Source: Bacillota bacterium | GTDB lineage: Bacteria; Bacillota; Clostridia; Christensenellales; UMGS416 | Assembly (NCBI GenBank): GCA_023422005.1 | Contig: JAEZSC010000067.1 | Coordinates: 1-23,307, forward strand | DNA: 23,307 bases | Direction of reading: 5' to 3' | In this document: positions 1-7,515 of the stretch, piece by piece | How the letters are laid out: every line of letters begins with the position of its first letter | How positions within the stretch are numbered: position 1 is the first letter of the stretch | The notes under the pieces: generated by a model | Database searches by the model: none | What the model was told of the DNA's origin: nothing | What the model saw: the letters and a program-made list of their open reading frames with translations, nothing else | Program-made: the position numbers and the translations under genes

Positions 1-1390
1 AGCGCGCGGTGTCCACCATGCAGGTGTCCTCATTCATGACGATGAGGCCGCCGGAGCCCATGATGGCGCCCAGCTTGACCAGACTGTTGTAATCCGTGGG
101 CACGTTGAGGTTCTCTGTGGTGATGCAGCCACCAGAAGGGCCGCCGATCTGCGCGGCCTTGAAACGCTTGCCATCGCGGATGCCGCCGCCGATCTTGAAG
201 ATGATGTCTCCCAGTGGAATGCCGATGGGCACCTCGATGATCCCTGTGTTGACGACGTCTCCGGCCAGCGCAAACACCTTGGTGCCCTTGCTGGTTTCGG
301 TGCCGAACTGCGTATACCAATCACCGCCGTTCTGCAAAATCACCGGGACACTGGCGAAGGTTTCCACGTTGTTGATGATCGTTGGCTTGCCGAACAGGCC
401 CTTTTGGAACGGGAAGGGCGGCTTCTGCCTGGGCTCGCCGCGTTCGCCTTCAATGGAGGCCATCAGTGCCGTCTCTTCGCCGCACACGAAGGCGCCCGCG
501 CCGATGCGTATCTCGATGTCAAAATCGAAGCCGCTGCCCATGATATTTTTACCCAGCAGACCGCGCCTGCGCGCTTCCTCGATGGCGGCGGACATTCGCT
601 CCACGGCGATGGGATATTCGGCGCGCACATAGATGTATCCCTGGCTGGCGCCGATGGCGTAGCCGCCGATCAGCATGCCCTCTATGACGGTATGGGGGTC
701 CCCTTCGATGACGCTGCGATCCATAAACGCCCCGGGGTCGCCCTCGTCGGCGTTGCAGATAATGTATTTCACATCGCTCTGCGCCTTCAGGCCGGCTTCC
801 CACTTGACCCCCGTGGGGAAGCCCGCGCCGCCGCGGCCCTTTAGGCCGGATTTGAGCACCTCGGCCACGACATCCCGCGGCTGCATCTGCGTGAGCGCCT
901 TGGCCGCGGCATAATAACCTCCGCGGGCAATGTAGGCGTCCATGCTGGCATACTCCATGATGCCGCAGTTACGCAGCACGATTTTCACTTGCTCCTTGAA
1001 GAAGCCGATGTCGTCCAGCCGGGGTACCCGCTTGCCCAGCGAATGATCAAAGAACGTATACTCCTCCAGGATCTCCCCTTTGCCGATGTGGTGGCGCACG
1101 ATGCGCGCGGCCTTTTCCGGAGTCAGCTCGGTGTAGAAGATGCGCTCGGGCAGCACGATCATCGCCGGCCCCACAGCGCAGATGCCCATGCAGCCGGTCT
1201 CGTACACCAGCGTTTCTTGGGCCAGCCCCTGGCGTTGGAGTTCGTCGTTCACGGCATCGCGCACCATGCCGCAGTTGCTGGAAACACAGCCGGCGCCGGC
1301 GCACACGAGTACCTTGTGCTTGTATCTGTTGAGCTCTTCATTGTATGTGCTCTTGATTTGATCCAGCAACTCGATGCGATCGATTTTCAT
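1..1390 (-). CDS. hydB: NuoF/HydB-like NADH-binding flavoprotein subunit (3' end cut by window)
   Basis: This is the NADH- and FMN-binding subunit of a NuoF-type complex, most likely the HydB subunit of an NADH/ferredoxin-linked (bifurcating) [FeFe] hydrogenase. The 463 visible residues start with a thioredoxin-like [2Fe-2S] domain carrying C30, C35, C67 and C71. The NuoF core follows, with the FMN loop GRGGAGFPTGVKW at about 185-197 and the ADEGDPGAF segment at about 214-222. The window ends at the conserved TCMVDTAR segment, so the SLBB domain, the C-terminal [4Fe-4S] cysteines and any added ferredoxin domain are not seen. ATG at 1390 is chosen over ATG at 1396 because AGGAG then lies 6 nt upstream. 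It follows the NuoE-like gene by 23 bp on the same strand, in the usual hydC-hydB order. A NuoF of another NADH-dependent complex (for example formate dehydrogenase-linked) cannot be excluded, because the catalytic subunit lies outside the window. Confidence 0.9.
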   Translation of the reverse strand, partial: MKIDRIELLDQIKSTYNEELNRYKHKVLVCAGAGCVSSNCGMVRDAVNDELQRQGLAQETLVYETGCMGICAVGPAMIVLPERIFYTELTPEKAARIVRHHIGKGEILEEYTFFDHSLGKRVPRLDDIGFFKEQVKIVLRNCGIMEYASMDAYIARGGYYAAAKALTQMQPRDVVAEVLKSGLKGRGGAGFPTGVKWEAGLKAQSDVKYIICNADEGDPGAFMDRSVIEGDPHTVIEGMLIGGYAIGASQGYIYVRAEYPIAVERMSAAIEEARRRGLLGKNIMGSGFDFDIEIRIGAGAFVCGEETALMASIEGERGEPRQKPPFPFQKGLFGKPTIINNVETFASVPVILQNGGDWYTQFGTETSKGTKVFALAGDVVNTGIIEVPIGIPLGDIIFKIGGGIRDGKRFKAAQIGGPSGGCITTENLNVPTDYNSLVKLGAIMGSGGLIVMNEDTCMVDTAR

Positions 1391-1413
1391 ACTCATCTCC
1401 TGCCCCACCCCTT

Positions 1414-1917
1414 TCAATATTTGGACAAAATGGAGTTGAGCTTGTTGACCGTGACCTGCTTATAGACCACGTTGTCGATCATGATGGCCGGCGCCAAGCC
1501 GCACGCGCCGATGCAACGCGCGACTTCAAAGGTGAATTTGCCGTCGGCGGTGGTTTCGCCGATCTCAATGCCCAGCTTCTGCTGAAGGCTTTCAATCAGT
1601 TTTTTGCCGCCGCGAACATAGCACGCAGTACCCAGACACACGCGTATCGTGTGCTGGCCCCGGGGCTTGGTGCTGAAAAAGGAATAGAACGTAACCACGC
1701 CCGAAACCTCGGACAACGGCATCTCCAGCTTGTCCGCGATGAAGGCTTGCACCTCCAGCGGCAAAAAGCCGTAGATCTCCTGCGCCTGGTGCAGGATCTG
1801 AATCAGGCTTCCCTCCTTGCCCTTGTACAGGTCGATGACGTTGGCGATTGCGGCCAACTTGCCCTCGTCACCCGGCATGCATCCGGCACATTGGCTGGCT
1901 TGCGGCTTGTAGCTCAT
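1414..1917 (-). CDS. hydC: NuoE/HydC-like [2Fe-2S] thioredoxin-fold subunit
   Basis: This small electron-transfer subunit partners NuoF/HydB and passes electrons through one [2Fe-2S] cluster. The 167 residues match the family's usual length. An N-terminal helical part precedes a thioredoxin-like domain with cluster ligands C94 and C99 (CLGTAC) and C135 and C139 (CIGAC). An extra CxxC pair (C10, C13) sits in the N-terminal tail; its role is unknown. Two ATGs are adjacent, at 1920 and 1917. AGGAGG lies 3 nt before the first and 6 nt before the second, so 1917 is preferred. It is the first gene of the leftward unit and is transcribed from a promoter overlapped by a Rex-like palindrome, which fits control by the NADH/NAD+ ratio. 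Confidence 0.92.
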   Translation of the reverse strand: MSYKPQASQCAGCMPGDEGKLAAIANVIDLYKGKEGSLIQILHQAQEIYGFLPLEVQAFIADKLEMPLSEVSGVVTFYSFFSTKPRGQHTIRVCLGTACYVRGGKKLIESLQQKLGIEIGETTADGKFTFEVARCIGACGLAPAIMIDNVVYKQVTVNKLNSILSKY

Positions 1918-1953
1918 CATATGCCTCCTGTCGCTGTGGATTGTGATATGCCT

Positions 1954-1971
1954 CTGTTAAAAGTATAACAA
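1954..1971 (-). promoter_or_regulatory. Rex-like redox operator upstream of hydC
   Basis: The plus strand reads CTGTTAAAAGTATAACAA. It matches the Rex consensus TTGTTAA-N4-TTAACAA at 12 of 14 specified positions. The hexamer arms are symmetric except for the outermost base. The site overlaps the extended -10 element of the hydC promoter, where bound Rex would block RNA polymerase. Rex is a known NADH-sensing repressor of hydrogenase and fermentation genes in Clostridia. Binding here is inferred from the match and position only. Confidence 0.65.
1962..1970 (-). promoter_or_regulatory. extended -10 promoter element for hydC-hydB
   Basis: On the minus strand TGTTATACT is an extended -10 (TGn followed by TATACT) about 45 nt upstream of the hydC start. 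No good -35 is present at 17 bp, which is common for extended -10 promoters. Confidence 0.5.
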
Positions 1972-2132
1972 TCAAGTGTGAGAGTTTTATGATTTCACAT
2001 CACCAATTCTCAATAATTTGCGGTCAATAAACCTCCGCTCTGCACGGATTATGTTGACACCCATAACAGATCCATCACATTCGGCTGTCGCGAAGCTGCT
2101 CAAACTCAGGTGTTCTTATTCCAGCGCCGTCA

Positions 2133-2141
2133 TGATATACT
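2133..2141 (+). promoter_or_regulatory. extended -10 promoter element for the response regulator
   Basis: TGATATACT is an extended -10 motif 75 nt upstream of the chosen start. The weak TTCTTA at 2113-2118 would be the -35 at 17 bp. A TTGACA at 2054-2059 lies further upstream without a convincing -10 partner. The promoter position argues against translation starting in the open frame upstream of it. Confidence 0.45.
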
Positions 2142-2215
2142 TGAAAAATCAGCATAAGCGAATAATTGAAAGAGGCAAAACCGTCAGGACAATTGGCAAA
2201 TGGGGTGCGCAAAGC

Positions 2216-2887
2216 ATGGGCGAGGTGCGACTGCTTATTGCCGACGGCAACAGCGAAACCAGAAAAAGAATTGCCGAGATGGCAGAAAACGACGGCTACA
2301 CCGCCGATGTGGCCGCCGATGGCATCGCCGCGCTCAAGCTGTTCCGCCGCCACGAATACGCCATATTCGTTCTGGAGGGCACGCTTCCCGAGTTGGACGG
2401 CTGGCACGTTTGCTCGCAGATCCGCAAGGCCTCCGACGCGCCTATACTCGTACTGTCCGAACGAGCCGGCGAGGAAGACAAGCTGTCATTTTTTCGAATC
2501 GGCGCGGACGACTACATCGCCAAGCCCTTTTCACTGAGGGAGCTTTCCGCCCGGATCAAGGTGTTCCTGCGCCGCACGCAGAACAGCCCTATCATCCGCC
2601 GTATCACCTTTGACGGTCTCTGCATCGACACGATCTCCCGCACCGTGTATGTGGACGGAAACGCGGTGCCGCTGACGCCGCGGGAGTATAACCTGCTGCT
2701 GTTCCTAGCCTCCAACCCCCACAGGGCCTTTTCGCGGGAGGCCATACTCAACGAGGTGTGGGGAGAGGACTATGTTGGCACAGACCGAACGGTGGACACA
2801 CACATCAAGAGCCTTCGGGAAGGCATCAAGCCCTATCAGGATTTCATCTCCACCATATGGAGCTATGGGTATATGTTCAAGGTGTAA
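2216..2887 (+). CDS. OmpR/PhoB-type response regulator with atypical receiver
   Basis: This is a DNA-binding response regulator of 223 residues: a receiver domain (about 4-120) and a C-terminal winged helix (about 128-223). The DNA-binding part looks normal (LTPREYNLLLFL, RTVDTHIKSLRE and a wing ending YGYMFKV). The receiver is unusual. Residue 54, the expected phosphorylated Asp, is Glu (VLEGTLPELDGW), and the acidic pair is reduced to D10-G11. The switch Ser81 and Lys103 (AKPF) remain. A Glu there can mimic phosphorylation, so the protein may be constitutively active or respond to something other than a kinase. ATG 2216 is chosen because receiver homology begins there; the same frame is open back to 2018 but that part is not receiver-like. 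The GGGGTG ribosome site is weak. No kinase gene is adjacent. Confidence 0.88.
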   Translation: MGEVRLLIADGNSETRKRIAEMAENDGYTADVAADGIAALKLFRRHEYAIFVLEGTLPELDGWHVCSQIRKASDAPILVLSERAGEEDKLSFFRIGADDYIAKPFSLRELSARIKVFLRRTQNSPIIRRITFDGLCIDTISRTVYVDGNAVPLTPREYNLLLFLASNPHRAFSREAILNEVWGEDYVGTDRTVDTHIKSLREGIKPYQDFISTIWSYGYMFKV

Positions 2888-2964
2888 AGCAGATGGCTCC
2901 ATGCCGCATTCGGATGGCTCTTTCAAAGGCTCATGGCATAATCTTTTATTTCTGCGCCGGTTTA

Positions 2965-2973
2965 TGATATACT
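2965..2973 (+). promoter_or_regulatory. extended -10 promoter element for the Nudix gene
   Basis: TGATATACT lies 55 nt upstream of the Nudix start and is identical to the element upstream of the response regulator. The -35 region is poor. This suggests the Nudix gene can be transcribed separately from the regulator. Confidence 0.45.
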
Positions 2974-3028
2974 AAAAGCATATTAATATATCGTCAGCGA
3001 AAAGCTGCAGGAGAAGTGCGAGCAGTCT

Positions 3029-3508
3029 ATGAGCATTCGAAGCACGGCGAAGGCCATTATTCTCGATGATGACAAGATCCTATTGAACAAATGCCGCGAC
3101 CAGCACAACGGTGAGTATTACACCCTGCCCGGCGGCGGCCAGGAAACCTTTGAAACGCTGCACGATGCCATTGTGCGGGAATGCCTGGAGGAAACAGGAT
3201 ACACGGTGGAGCCGCTGCGGTTTGCCGCGCTGTGTGAGGAAATCTGCGACAACGCGGATTACCGCCAGACGCACCCCCAATACGCCCACAAGATGCTGCA
3301 CATCTTCGTGTGCGGTCTCGCTACGCGCGATGTGTGCAAGCCCACAGAAACGGATGATGACCAAATCGTCAGCGAATGGGTGGATATCCGCGCGCTTTCC
3401 GGCATACGGCTTCTGCCGCAGGTGGTTGGAGAGAACCTAAGCGAACTCATCGAATCCGACAAGCCGCTATTTCTGGGCTCTCAGCACGTTGCCCACAACC
3501 ACGGATAG
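3029..3508 (+). CDS. Nudix hydrolase
   Basis: This is a cytoplasmic pyrophosphohydrolase acting on nucleoside-diphosphate-linked compounds; the substrate cannot be told. The 159 residues contain a complete Nudix box, G36-x5-E42-x7-R50-E51-x2-E54-E55-x-G57, in which the glutamates bind the catalytic metal. The start ATG 3029 fits the family N-terminus (AKAIILDDDKILL as first strand). The ribosome site is unclear: AGGAG at 3009-3013 is 15 nt away, too far for an ideal match, and no better in-frame start is visible. It runs in the same direction as the response regulator, 141 bp after it, and converges with the acetyltransferase gene, whose stop is 7 bp away. Confidence 0.88.
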   Translation: MSIRSTAKAIILDDDKILLNKCRDQHNGEYYTLPGGGQETFETLHDAIVRECLEETGYTVEPLRFAALCEEICDNADYRQTHPQYAHKMLHIFVCGLATRDVCKPTETDDDQIVSEWVDIRALSGIRLLPQVVGENLSELIESDKPLFLGSQHVAHNHG

Positions 3509-3515
3509 GCCCTTG

Positions 3516-3923
3516 TTATAAACGTTTCAAGAAGAAGAACTCAGAGAATCCATCTTCCCTGGATTCATACTGCCCGACCACTTCATATCCCAGGGCCTGA
3601 TAGAACGCCTTGCCCTGCCAATCGAACGTATCCAGGCGAATAAGGCTCGCACCCAGTTGCCTGGCGCGCCTCTCCGTTTCTTCCATCAGCGCCCGCCCAA
3701 TCCCCCTTCCCCGGTATTCGCTCTCCACGAACACGGTGGACACGTACAGTATCCGGAACGCAGTCATGCAGGCGTTCACGCCGCCGGCCAGAATGCCGTC
3801 TACGTAAGCGCCTATCTGCACACCGCCCTGCAAGCGGGCCGGCATGTGGGCGTCGTCGTAGGCTTCCAGTCCTTTTTCGATCTTCTCTGTATCCTGTTCG
3901 GTCAAGTCCTTTATCTGGAGCAT
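3516..3923 (-). CDS. GNAT family N-acetyltransferase
   Basis: This is an acetyl-CoA-dependent acetyltransferase of 135 residues with unknown acceptor. The acetyl-CoA pyrophosphate loop is visible as EYRGRGIGRALMEE, preceded by the strand ILYVSTVFV and followed by the typical AFYQALGYEVVGQYE segment near the C-terminus. ATG 3923 is preferred because GAGGG lies about 5 nt upstream and the GNAT fold begins there; the longer open frame reaching 4256 lies antiparallel inside capA coding sequence and is spurious. It follows the CapA-like gene by 26 bp on the same strand, so the two are probably co-transcribed. The Glu/Phe-rich end (GFSEFFFLKRL) fits a single-domain protein. Confidence 0.88.
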   Translation of the reverse strand: MLQIKDLTEQDTEKIEKGLEAYDDAHMPARLQGGVQIGAYVDGILAGGVNACMTAFRILYVSTVFVESEYRGRGIGRALMEETERRARQLGASLIRLDTFDWQGKAFYQALGYEVVGQYESREDGFSEFFFLKRL

Positions 3924-3949
3924 ACAGTCCCTCACGGCATTTCTACGGG

Positions 3950-5224
3950 TTATGGCAGAACCATCTTGGCGATGATCCCCTCCTCCACCGCCCCGGAGAG
4001 CAGCGCATCGGTGTTCTTGAGGGCCAGGCCGGCCTTGTTGCGCTCGTAGGCAGAGGGCATATCGTAGGCTTCCGGCTGCTGCAGCGCTTTTTCGATGGGT
4101 AGAAGCGTGTAGCTTCGGTCGCTGTTGGGGCCCACGCACATATTCCACACCGGCAAATACTCTGCCAAGGTAACCTCGGTGCGCTCGCCCTCCTTTCGCA
4201 GCTTCAGGCTCAGTATCATCGTGTCCTCGGTGTATTTGAACTTGGTCGTGTTCCACCGGGTGATCTGGTTGGAGATAAAATTGCCCAGCGACCAGGCAAC
4301 GAAGGTCTTGTTGCCCTGCTCGCCGGTGAGCTCGCCCACCGTCTGCAGTACATGGGCGTGGCTTCCGCAGATGATATCCACGCCGGCATCGGCCAGCGCC
4401 TGGGCCAGACGCTTCTGGCTGGCGTTGGGCGCGCGCTGGTATTCCGCACCCCAGTGGATGTAGAACAGCACGATGTCCGCGCCGTCGGCGCGCATGGCGC
4501 TCACCATCTCTTGGAACTGCCCCTTGGCCTTGGCCGCGTCGGTGTTATACAGGTTGAGCAGATCGCCGTTGCGAGAGCCCCAGGCATAGGCCGTCACGCC
4601 GATCTGGATGCCCTTGACGTCCACAACGGCATAGGGCTTTTCAGCAGCGTCGGCTCGGGTGCCCACCACGGTGATGCCCCGGTCCCGCAGCTGCTCCACA
4701 GTGCGGATGACGCCGTCTCGGCCACGGTCGTTGGTGTGGTTGTTGGCGGTGGACAACACGTCAAAGCCCGCGGCGGCCAGTGCGTCGGCGGCGGTGTCGG
4801 GGGCGTTGAAGCTCATGCTGTCCGGCTGAGACCACGGCTTGCCAGGCCCGCCCAGCGTGCACTCGAAGTTGCCCAGCGTCAGATCGGCGGAGCTTAAGAT
4901 ATCCGTGACGAAGCGGTAGCTGTCGTTGAAATCGTAGGTCTTGGTCTTGCGGTCATAGGCGGCGTCGATCTGGGCGCCGTGGAACATGATGTCGCCCACG
5001 GCCATAATGGTGGCTTCCACGGCCTGTGGTTCCGGCGTCGCCGTCTCGGTGGGGGTGGGCTCGGGCGCTGGCTTTTCCGTGGCCTGCGGCGTGGCGGTGG
5101 GCGTGGCCTCTGCGGAAGCCGTCGGCTCACCGACGGTTTCCTGCGAGGTGGGGGCCGTCACCGGCGCGGAGCAGCCGGCCAGCAGCACGCACAGCAGCGC
5201 GGCGAGCAGTCTTTTGTGCAGCAT
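3950..5224 (-). CDS. CapA-family (PGA_cap) metallophosphatase-fold lipoprotein
   Basis: This is an exported lipoprotein of the CapA/PgsA-like family, related to poly-gamma-glutamate capsule proteins and acting on the cell surface. The 424 residues begin with a lipoprotein signal (hydrophobic 5-16, lipobox LAGC, lipidated C18). A low-complexity Pro/Thr/Glu/Ala linker spans about 22-68. The metallophosphatase-like domain starts at about 70, with candidate metal residues D78 and H82, N119 and E121, N161 and H163 (NNH), H257 (HWG), and H289 and H291 (GSHAH). ATG 5224 is chosen because AGGAGG lies just upstream and the signal peptide starts there. It lies 52 bp downstream of the hydrogenase gene and 26 bp upstream of the acetyltransferase gene. 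No other pgs/cap genes are nearby, so a capsule role is not supported by context. Confidence 0.9.
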   Translation of the reverse strand: MLHKRLLAALLCVLLAGCSAPVTAPTSQETVGEPTASAEATPTATPQATEKPAPEPTPTETATPEPQAVEATIMAVGDIMFHGAQIDAAYDRKTKTYDFNDSYRFVTDILSSADLTLGNFECTLGGPGKPWSQPDSMSFNAPDTAADALAAAGFDVLSTANNHTNDRGRDGVIRTVEQLRDRGITVVGTRADAAEKPYAVVDVKGIQIGVTAYAWGSRNGDLLNLYNTDAAKAKGQFQEMVSAMRADGADIVLFYIHWGAEYQRAPNASQKRLAQALADAGVDIICGSHAHVLQTVGELTGEQGNKTFVAWSLGNFISNQITRWNTTKFKYTEDTMILSLKLRKEGERTEVTLAEYLPVWNMCVGPNSDRSYTLLPIEKALQQPEAYDMPSAYERNKAGLALKNTDALLSGAVEEGIIAKMVLP

Positions 5225-5276
5225 GAAAGCGCCTCCTCTGCGGATATGTTTGCGGCCGGCCCTGCCGGGCATGCCG

Positions 5277-6530
5277 TCAGGTGAAATCGCGGGTAAAGAT
5301 GTCGCTGTGCTCCAGCAGGCTTTCCACGGTGTCCAACCCCAGGCGGTGCAGCAGCTCTACGACATAAGGGTTGTCGATAGGTGTGCGGTACTCGGCCTGG
5401 TCTCCATACTCCTGCACGTTGCGCCGGCCTTCTTCCTTGGGGATGAGCACCTTTGGGCCACCCACACAGCCGCCCACACAGCCCATGCCTTCTATGAAGT
5501 TGGCGCTGACGCGGCCTTCCAGAATGTCCTTGAGCATGGCCTTGCACGCCGCGGCGCCGTCGGCCTGTATGGCCTTGAGGGCAATGGGCCGTTGCGGGCT
5601 GATGCGCTCCAGCGTTTGCTTCACGGCTTCGCTCACACCGCCGGTGCCCGCGTAGATGCGGCCGGCCCGCGAGGAGTGGTCGCGCTCGTCCTCGGGCATT
5701 TCGGCGGGCCGGATGTCGGCGAATTCAAAGATGTCTCGCATCTCGTGAAAGGTCAGCACATAGTTCACAGCGTCTGCCACGTCCTTTTCGCGGGCTTCGG
5801 CCTTCTTGGCGATGCACGGCCCCACGAAAACGGTGATGGCGTCGGGGTGCAGCAGCTTGATGGAGCGCCCGCAGGCCACCATCGGCGATACCGCGCCGGG
5901 CACATGGGGCATAAGCTCCCGGTACACCTTGCGGATCATCGCGATCCACATGGGGCAGCAGCAGCTGGTGAGCTGGTAATCCTCCTCATCCACGATGTTG
6001 CGGTCGAACTCCAGCGCCTCTTTGAGCGTCAGAATGTCAGCGAACAGAGCGACCTCCACCATGCCGGTGAAGCCCAGCGCCTTGAAGGCCGAACGCAGTT
6101 TGCCCGGCGTGACATCGCTGGAAAACTGGTTCAGGAAGGCCGGGGCGATCAGCGCGTACACCGGCGCCTGCGCCCGGTGCACGGCCTCCAGCGCCGGAAG
6201 GATATCGCGGCTTTCTGTGAGCTTTTTGGCCTTGCAGTTATCGATACAATCGGCGCAGCCCACGCAGAAATCGCGGTTCACCGTCACGTTGCCGCGCTCA
6301 TCCTTGACCAGCGCGTCGAAGAGGCAGCGCTGCTGGCAGCGAAGTTTGTCCTGCTCGGCGCATTCACAATCCCCAATGCGCAGCACCGGTGCGTGGCATT
6401 CAGGGTTGAGCAGGCAATCCAGGTGATGCGGATCATATTCCTCATGTTTCAGCTGCGAGAGTGCCTCGGGCAGGCGCTCCTCCACGGCAGCCCTGGCCAG
6501 CCGGTTATACAAATCGATAAAGGTCGTCAT
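5277..6530 (-). CDS. [FeFe] hydrogenase, short monomeric type with group-B-like motifs
   Basis: This protein has an [FeFe] hydrogenase large domain behind a two-cluster ferredoxin-like region, so it probably interconverts H2 and protons with ferredoxin in the cytoplasm. It has 417 residues. Clusters are suggested by C55-x-C57-x7-C65-x3-C69 and by the regular C89, C92, C95, C99. The H-cluster motifs are L1 TSCCCPMW (188-195), L2 VGPCIAKKAE (C239) and L3 EGMGCVGGCVGG (C351, C355), so all four cluster cysteines and the proton-relay Cys are kept. The L1 form with three cysteines resembles, from memory, group B enzymes such as the third hydrogenase of Clostridium pasteurianum. The Met before the L2 PC is Gly here. 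AAAGGAG lies 6 nt before ATG 6530. No maturase genes (hydE, hydF, hydG) are in the window. A regulatory or sensory role is possible. Confidence 0.88.
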   Translation of the reverse strand: MTTFIDLYNRLARAAVEERLPEALSQLKHEEYDPHHLDCLLNPECHAPVLRIGDCECAEQDKLRCQQRCLFDALVKDERGNVTVNRDFCVGCADCIDNCKAKKLTESRDILPALEAVHRAQAPVYALIAPAFLNQFSSDVTPGKLRSAFKALGFTGMVEVALFADILTLKEALEFDRNIVDEEDYQLTSCCCPMWIAMIRKVYRELMPHVPGAVSPMVACGRSIKLLHPDAITVFVGPCIAKKAEAREKDVADAVNYVLTFHEMRDIFEFADIRPAEMPEDERDHSSRAGRIYAGTGGVSEAVKQTLERISPQRPIALKAIQADGAAACKAMLKDILEGRVSANFIEGMGCVGGCVGGPKVLIPKEEGRRNVQEYGDQAEYRTPIDNPYVVELLHRLGLDTVESLLEHSDIFTRDFT

Positions 6531-6582
6531 GTAAGGCTCCTTTGCGTGGGATTTCCATCGTTTGCTCCATGGTCACCCAACA

Positions 6583-6610
6583 AAGATAGCACAGATTTGC
6601 CCCGGCGCAA
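6583..6610 (-). promoter_or_regulatory. promoter for the hydrogenase-capA-GNAT unit
   Basis: On the minus strand TTGCGC, a 16-bp spacer and TATCTT form a plausible promoter; the -10 is extended by TGC. It lies about 53 nt upstream of the hydrogenase start. No Rex-like palindrome is visible near it. Confidence 0.45.
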
Positions 6611-6647
6611 AGACCGCAGCTGGCTGTGAGCGCGGAAAAGGCATTTG

Positions 6648-6656
6648 TGCTAGAAT
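6648..6656 (+). promoter_or_regulatory. extended -10 promoter for the dioxygenase gene
   Basis: TGCTAGAAT is an extended -10 motif 60 nt upstream of the dioxygenase start. No clear -35 is present. It is divergent from the hydrogenase promoter, with the two -10 elements about 60 bp apart. Confidence 0.45.
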
Positions 6657-6716
6657 ACAAATGGCGGGCGCAATGGCAAACGGATGCCGCCCGCCACACC
6701 GAAGGGAGTGTTTGTG

Positions 6717-7499
6717 ATGCTTGCACAGGCCATGCCGGTTCTGTTCGTCGGCCACGGTTCGCCGATGAACGCCATTGAGGACAACGCCTTCACCCAGGCG
6801 TGGCGCGCCGCCGCCGCCGCGCTCCCCCGCCCCCGCGCCATTCTGTGCGTCAGCGCCCACTGGTACACGGCAGGCAGCCTGCTGATGGATCTGGCGCAGC
6901 CGCGCATCATCTACGACATGTACGGCTTCCCCGACGAGCTGTACCGGGTGGCATACCCGGCTCCCGGCGCGCCGGATGTGGCCATGGCAGCGCAGGCACT
7001 GTTGGGCGGTGCGCGTCTGGACGGAAGTTGGGGCTTCGACCACGGCGTGTGGTCGGTTCTTCGGCAGATGTTCCCACTGGCCGACATCCCAGTCACAATG
7101 CTCAGCGTGGACAGGCTCGCCACACCGGACGAGCACTACCGCCTGGGGCAGGCGCTGCGGCCGCTGCGGGAGAAAGGTGTGCTGATCCTGGGCAGCGGCA
7201 ACGTGGTGCACAACCTGGCCCGGGTGCGCTGGGATATGCAGGGCGAGGGCCTGCCCTGGGCCCGGCAGTTCGACCGTTACATACTGGATAGCATACAGGC
7301 TGGCCGCCATGACGACGTTGTGCACTATGAGCGTGCCGGCGAACCTGCCAAGCTGGCCGTGCCCATCAGCGACCACTACGCGCCGCTGCTGGTGGCGCTG
7401 GGCGCCGCCGGCACGGCGGACGCCGTAACCGTGAGCAACGAAGCCTGCACGCTGGGCTCGGTATCTATGACCTGTTACCGCTTCGACAGGCAAGCCTAG
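6717..7499 (+). CDS. class III extradiol dioxygenase family protein (LigB/YgiD-like)
   Basis: This protein resembles the DODA/YgiD branch of class III extradiol ring-cleavage dioxygenases, which open catechol-type rings such as DOPA at a non-heme metal. The 260 residues match the family's length. Candidate metal ligands are H13 (VGHGSPMNAIE), H48 (SAHWYT) and the histidine of PISDHYAPLL near residue 220, with a further family-type His in FDHGVWS. The family signature VLFVGHGSPMNAIEDN lies directly at the N-terminus. ATG 6717 is preceded by GAAGGGAG about 9 nt upstream; in-frame GTGs at 6708 and 6714 are less likely. In an anaerobe an O2-consuming reaction is odd, so the true activity may differ. 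The DUF1697 gene follows 16 bp later and is probably co-transcribed. Confidence 0.88.
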   Translation: MLAQAMPVLFVGHGSPMNAIEDNAFTQAWRAAAAALPRPRAILCVSAHWYTAGSLLMDLAQPRIIYDMYGFPDELYRVAYPAPGAPDVAMAAQALLGGARLDGSWGFDHGVWSVLRQMFPLADIPVTMLSVDRLATPDEHYRLGQALRPLREKGVLILGSGNVVHNLARVRWDMQGEGLPWARQFDRYILDSIQAGRHDDVVHYERAGEPAKLAVPISDHYAPLLVALGAAGTADAVTVSNEACTLGSVSMTCYRFDRQA

Positions 7500-7515
7500 C
7501 ACGAAGGAGAACAAG

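Noticed and set aside
2018..2215. 66-codon extension of the response regulator
   Set aside because: It is not receiver-like and includes the candidate promoter at 2133-2141.
3924..4256. N-terminal extension of the GNAT gene
   Set aside because: It overlaps capA coding sequence in another frame; the GNAT fold and ribosome site support ATG 3923.
5020..5165. Repetitive Pro/Thr/Glu-coding stretch read as a DNA repeat array
   Set aside because: It is the low-complexity linker of the CapA-like lipoprotein, with no regular DNA repeat unit.
4986..6629. 547-residue open frame on the plus strand
   Set aside because: It lies antiparallel to the hydrogenase and capA genes, lacks recognisable domains and is an artefact of GC-rich codon use.
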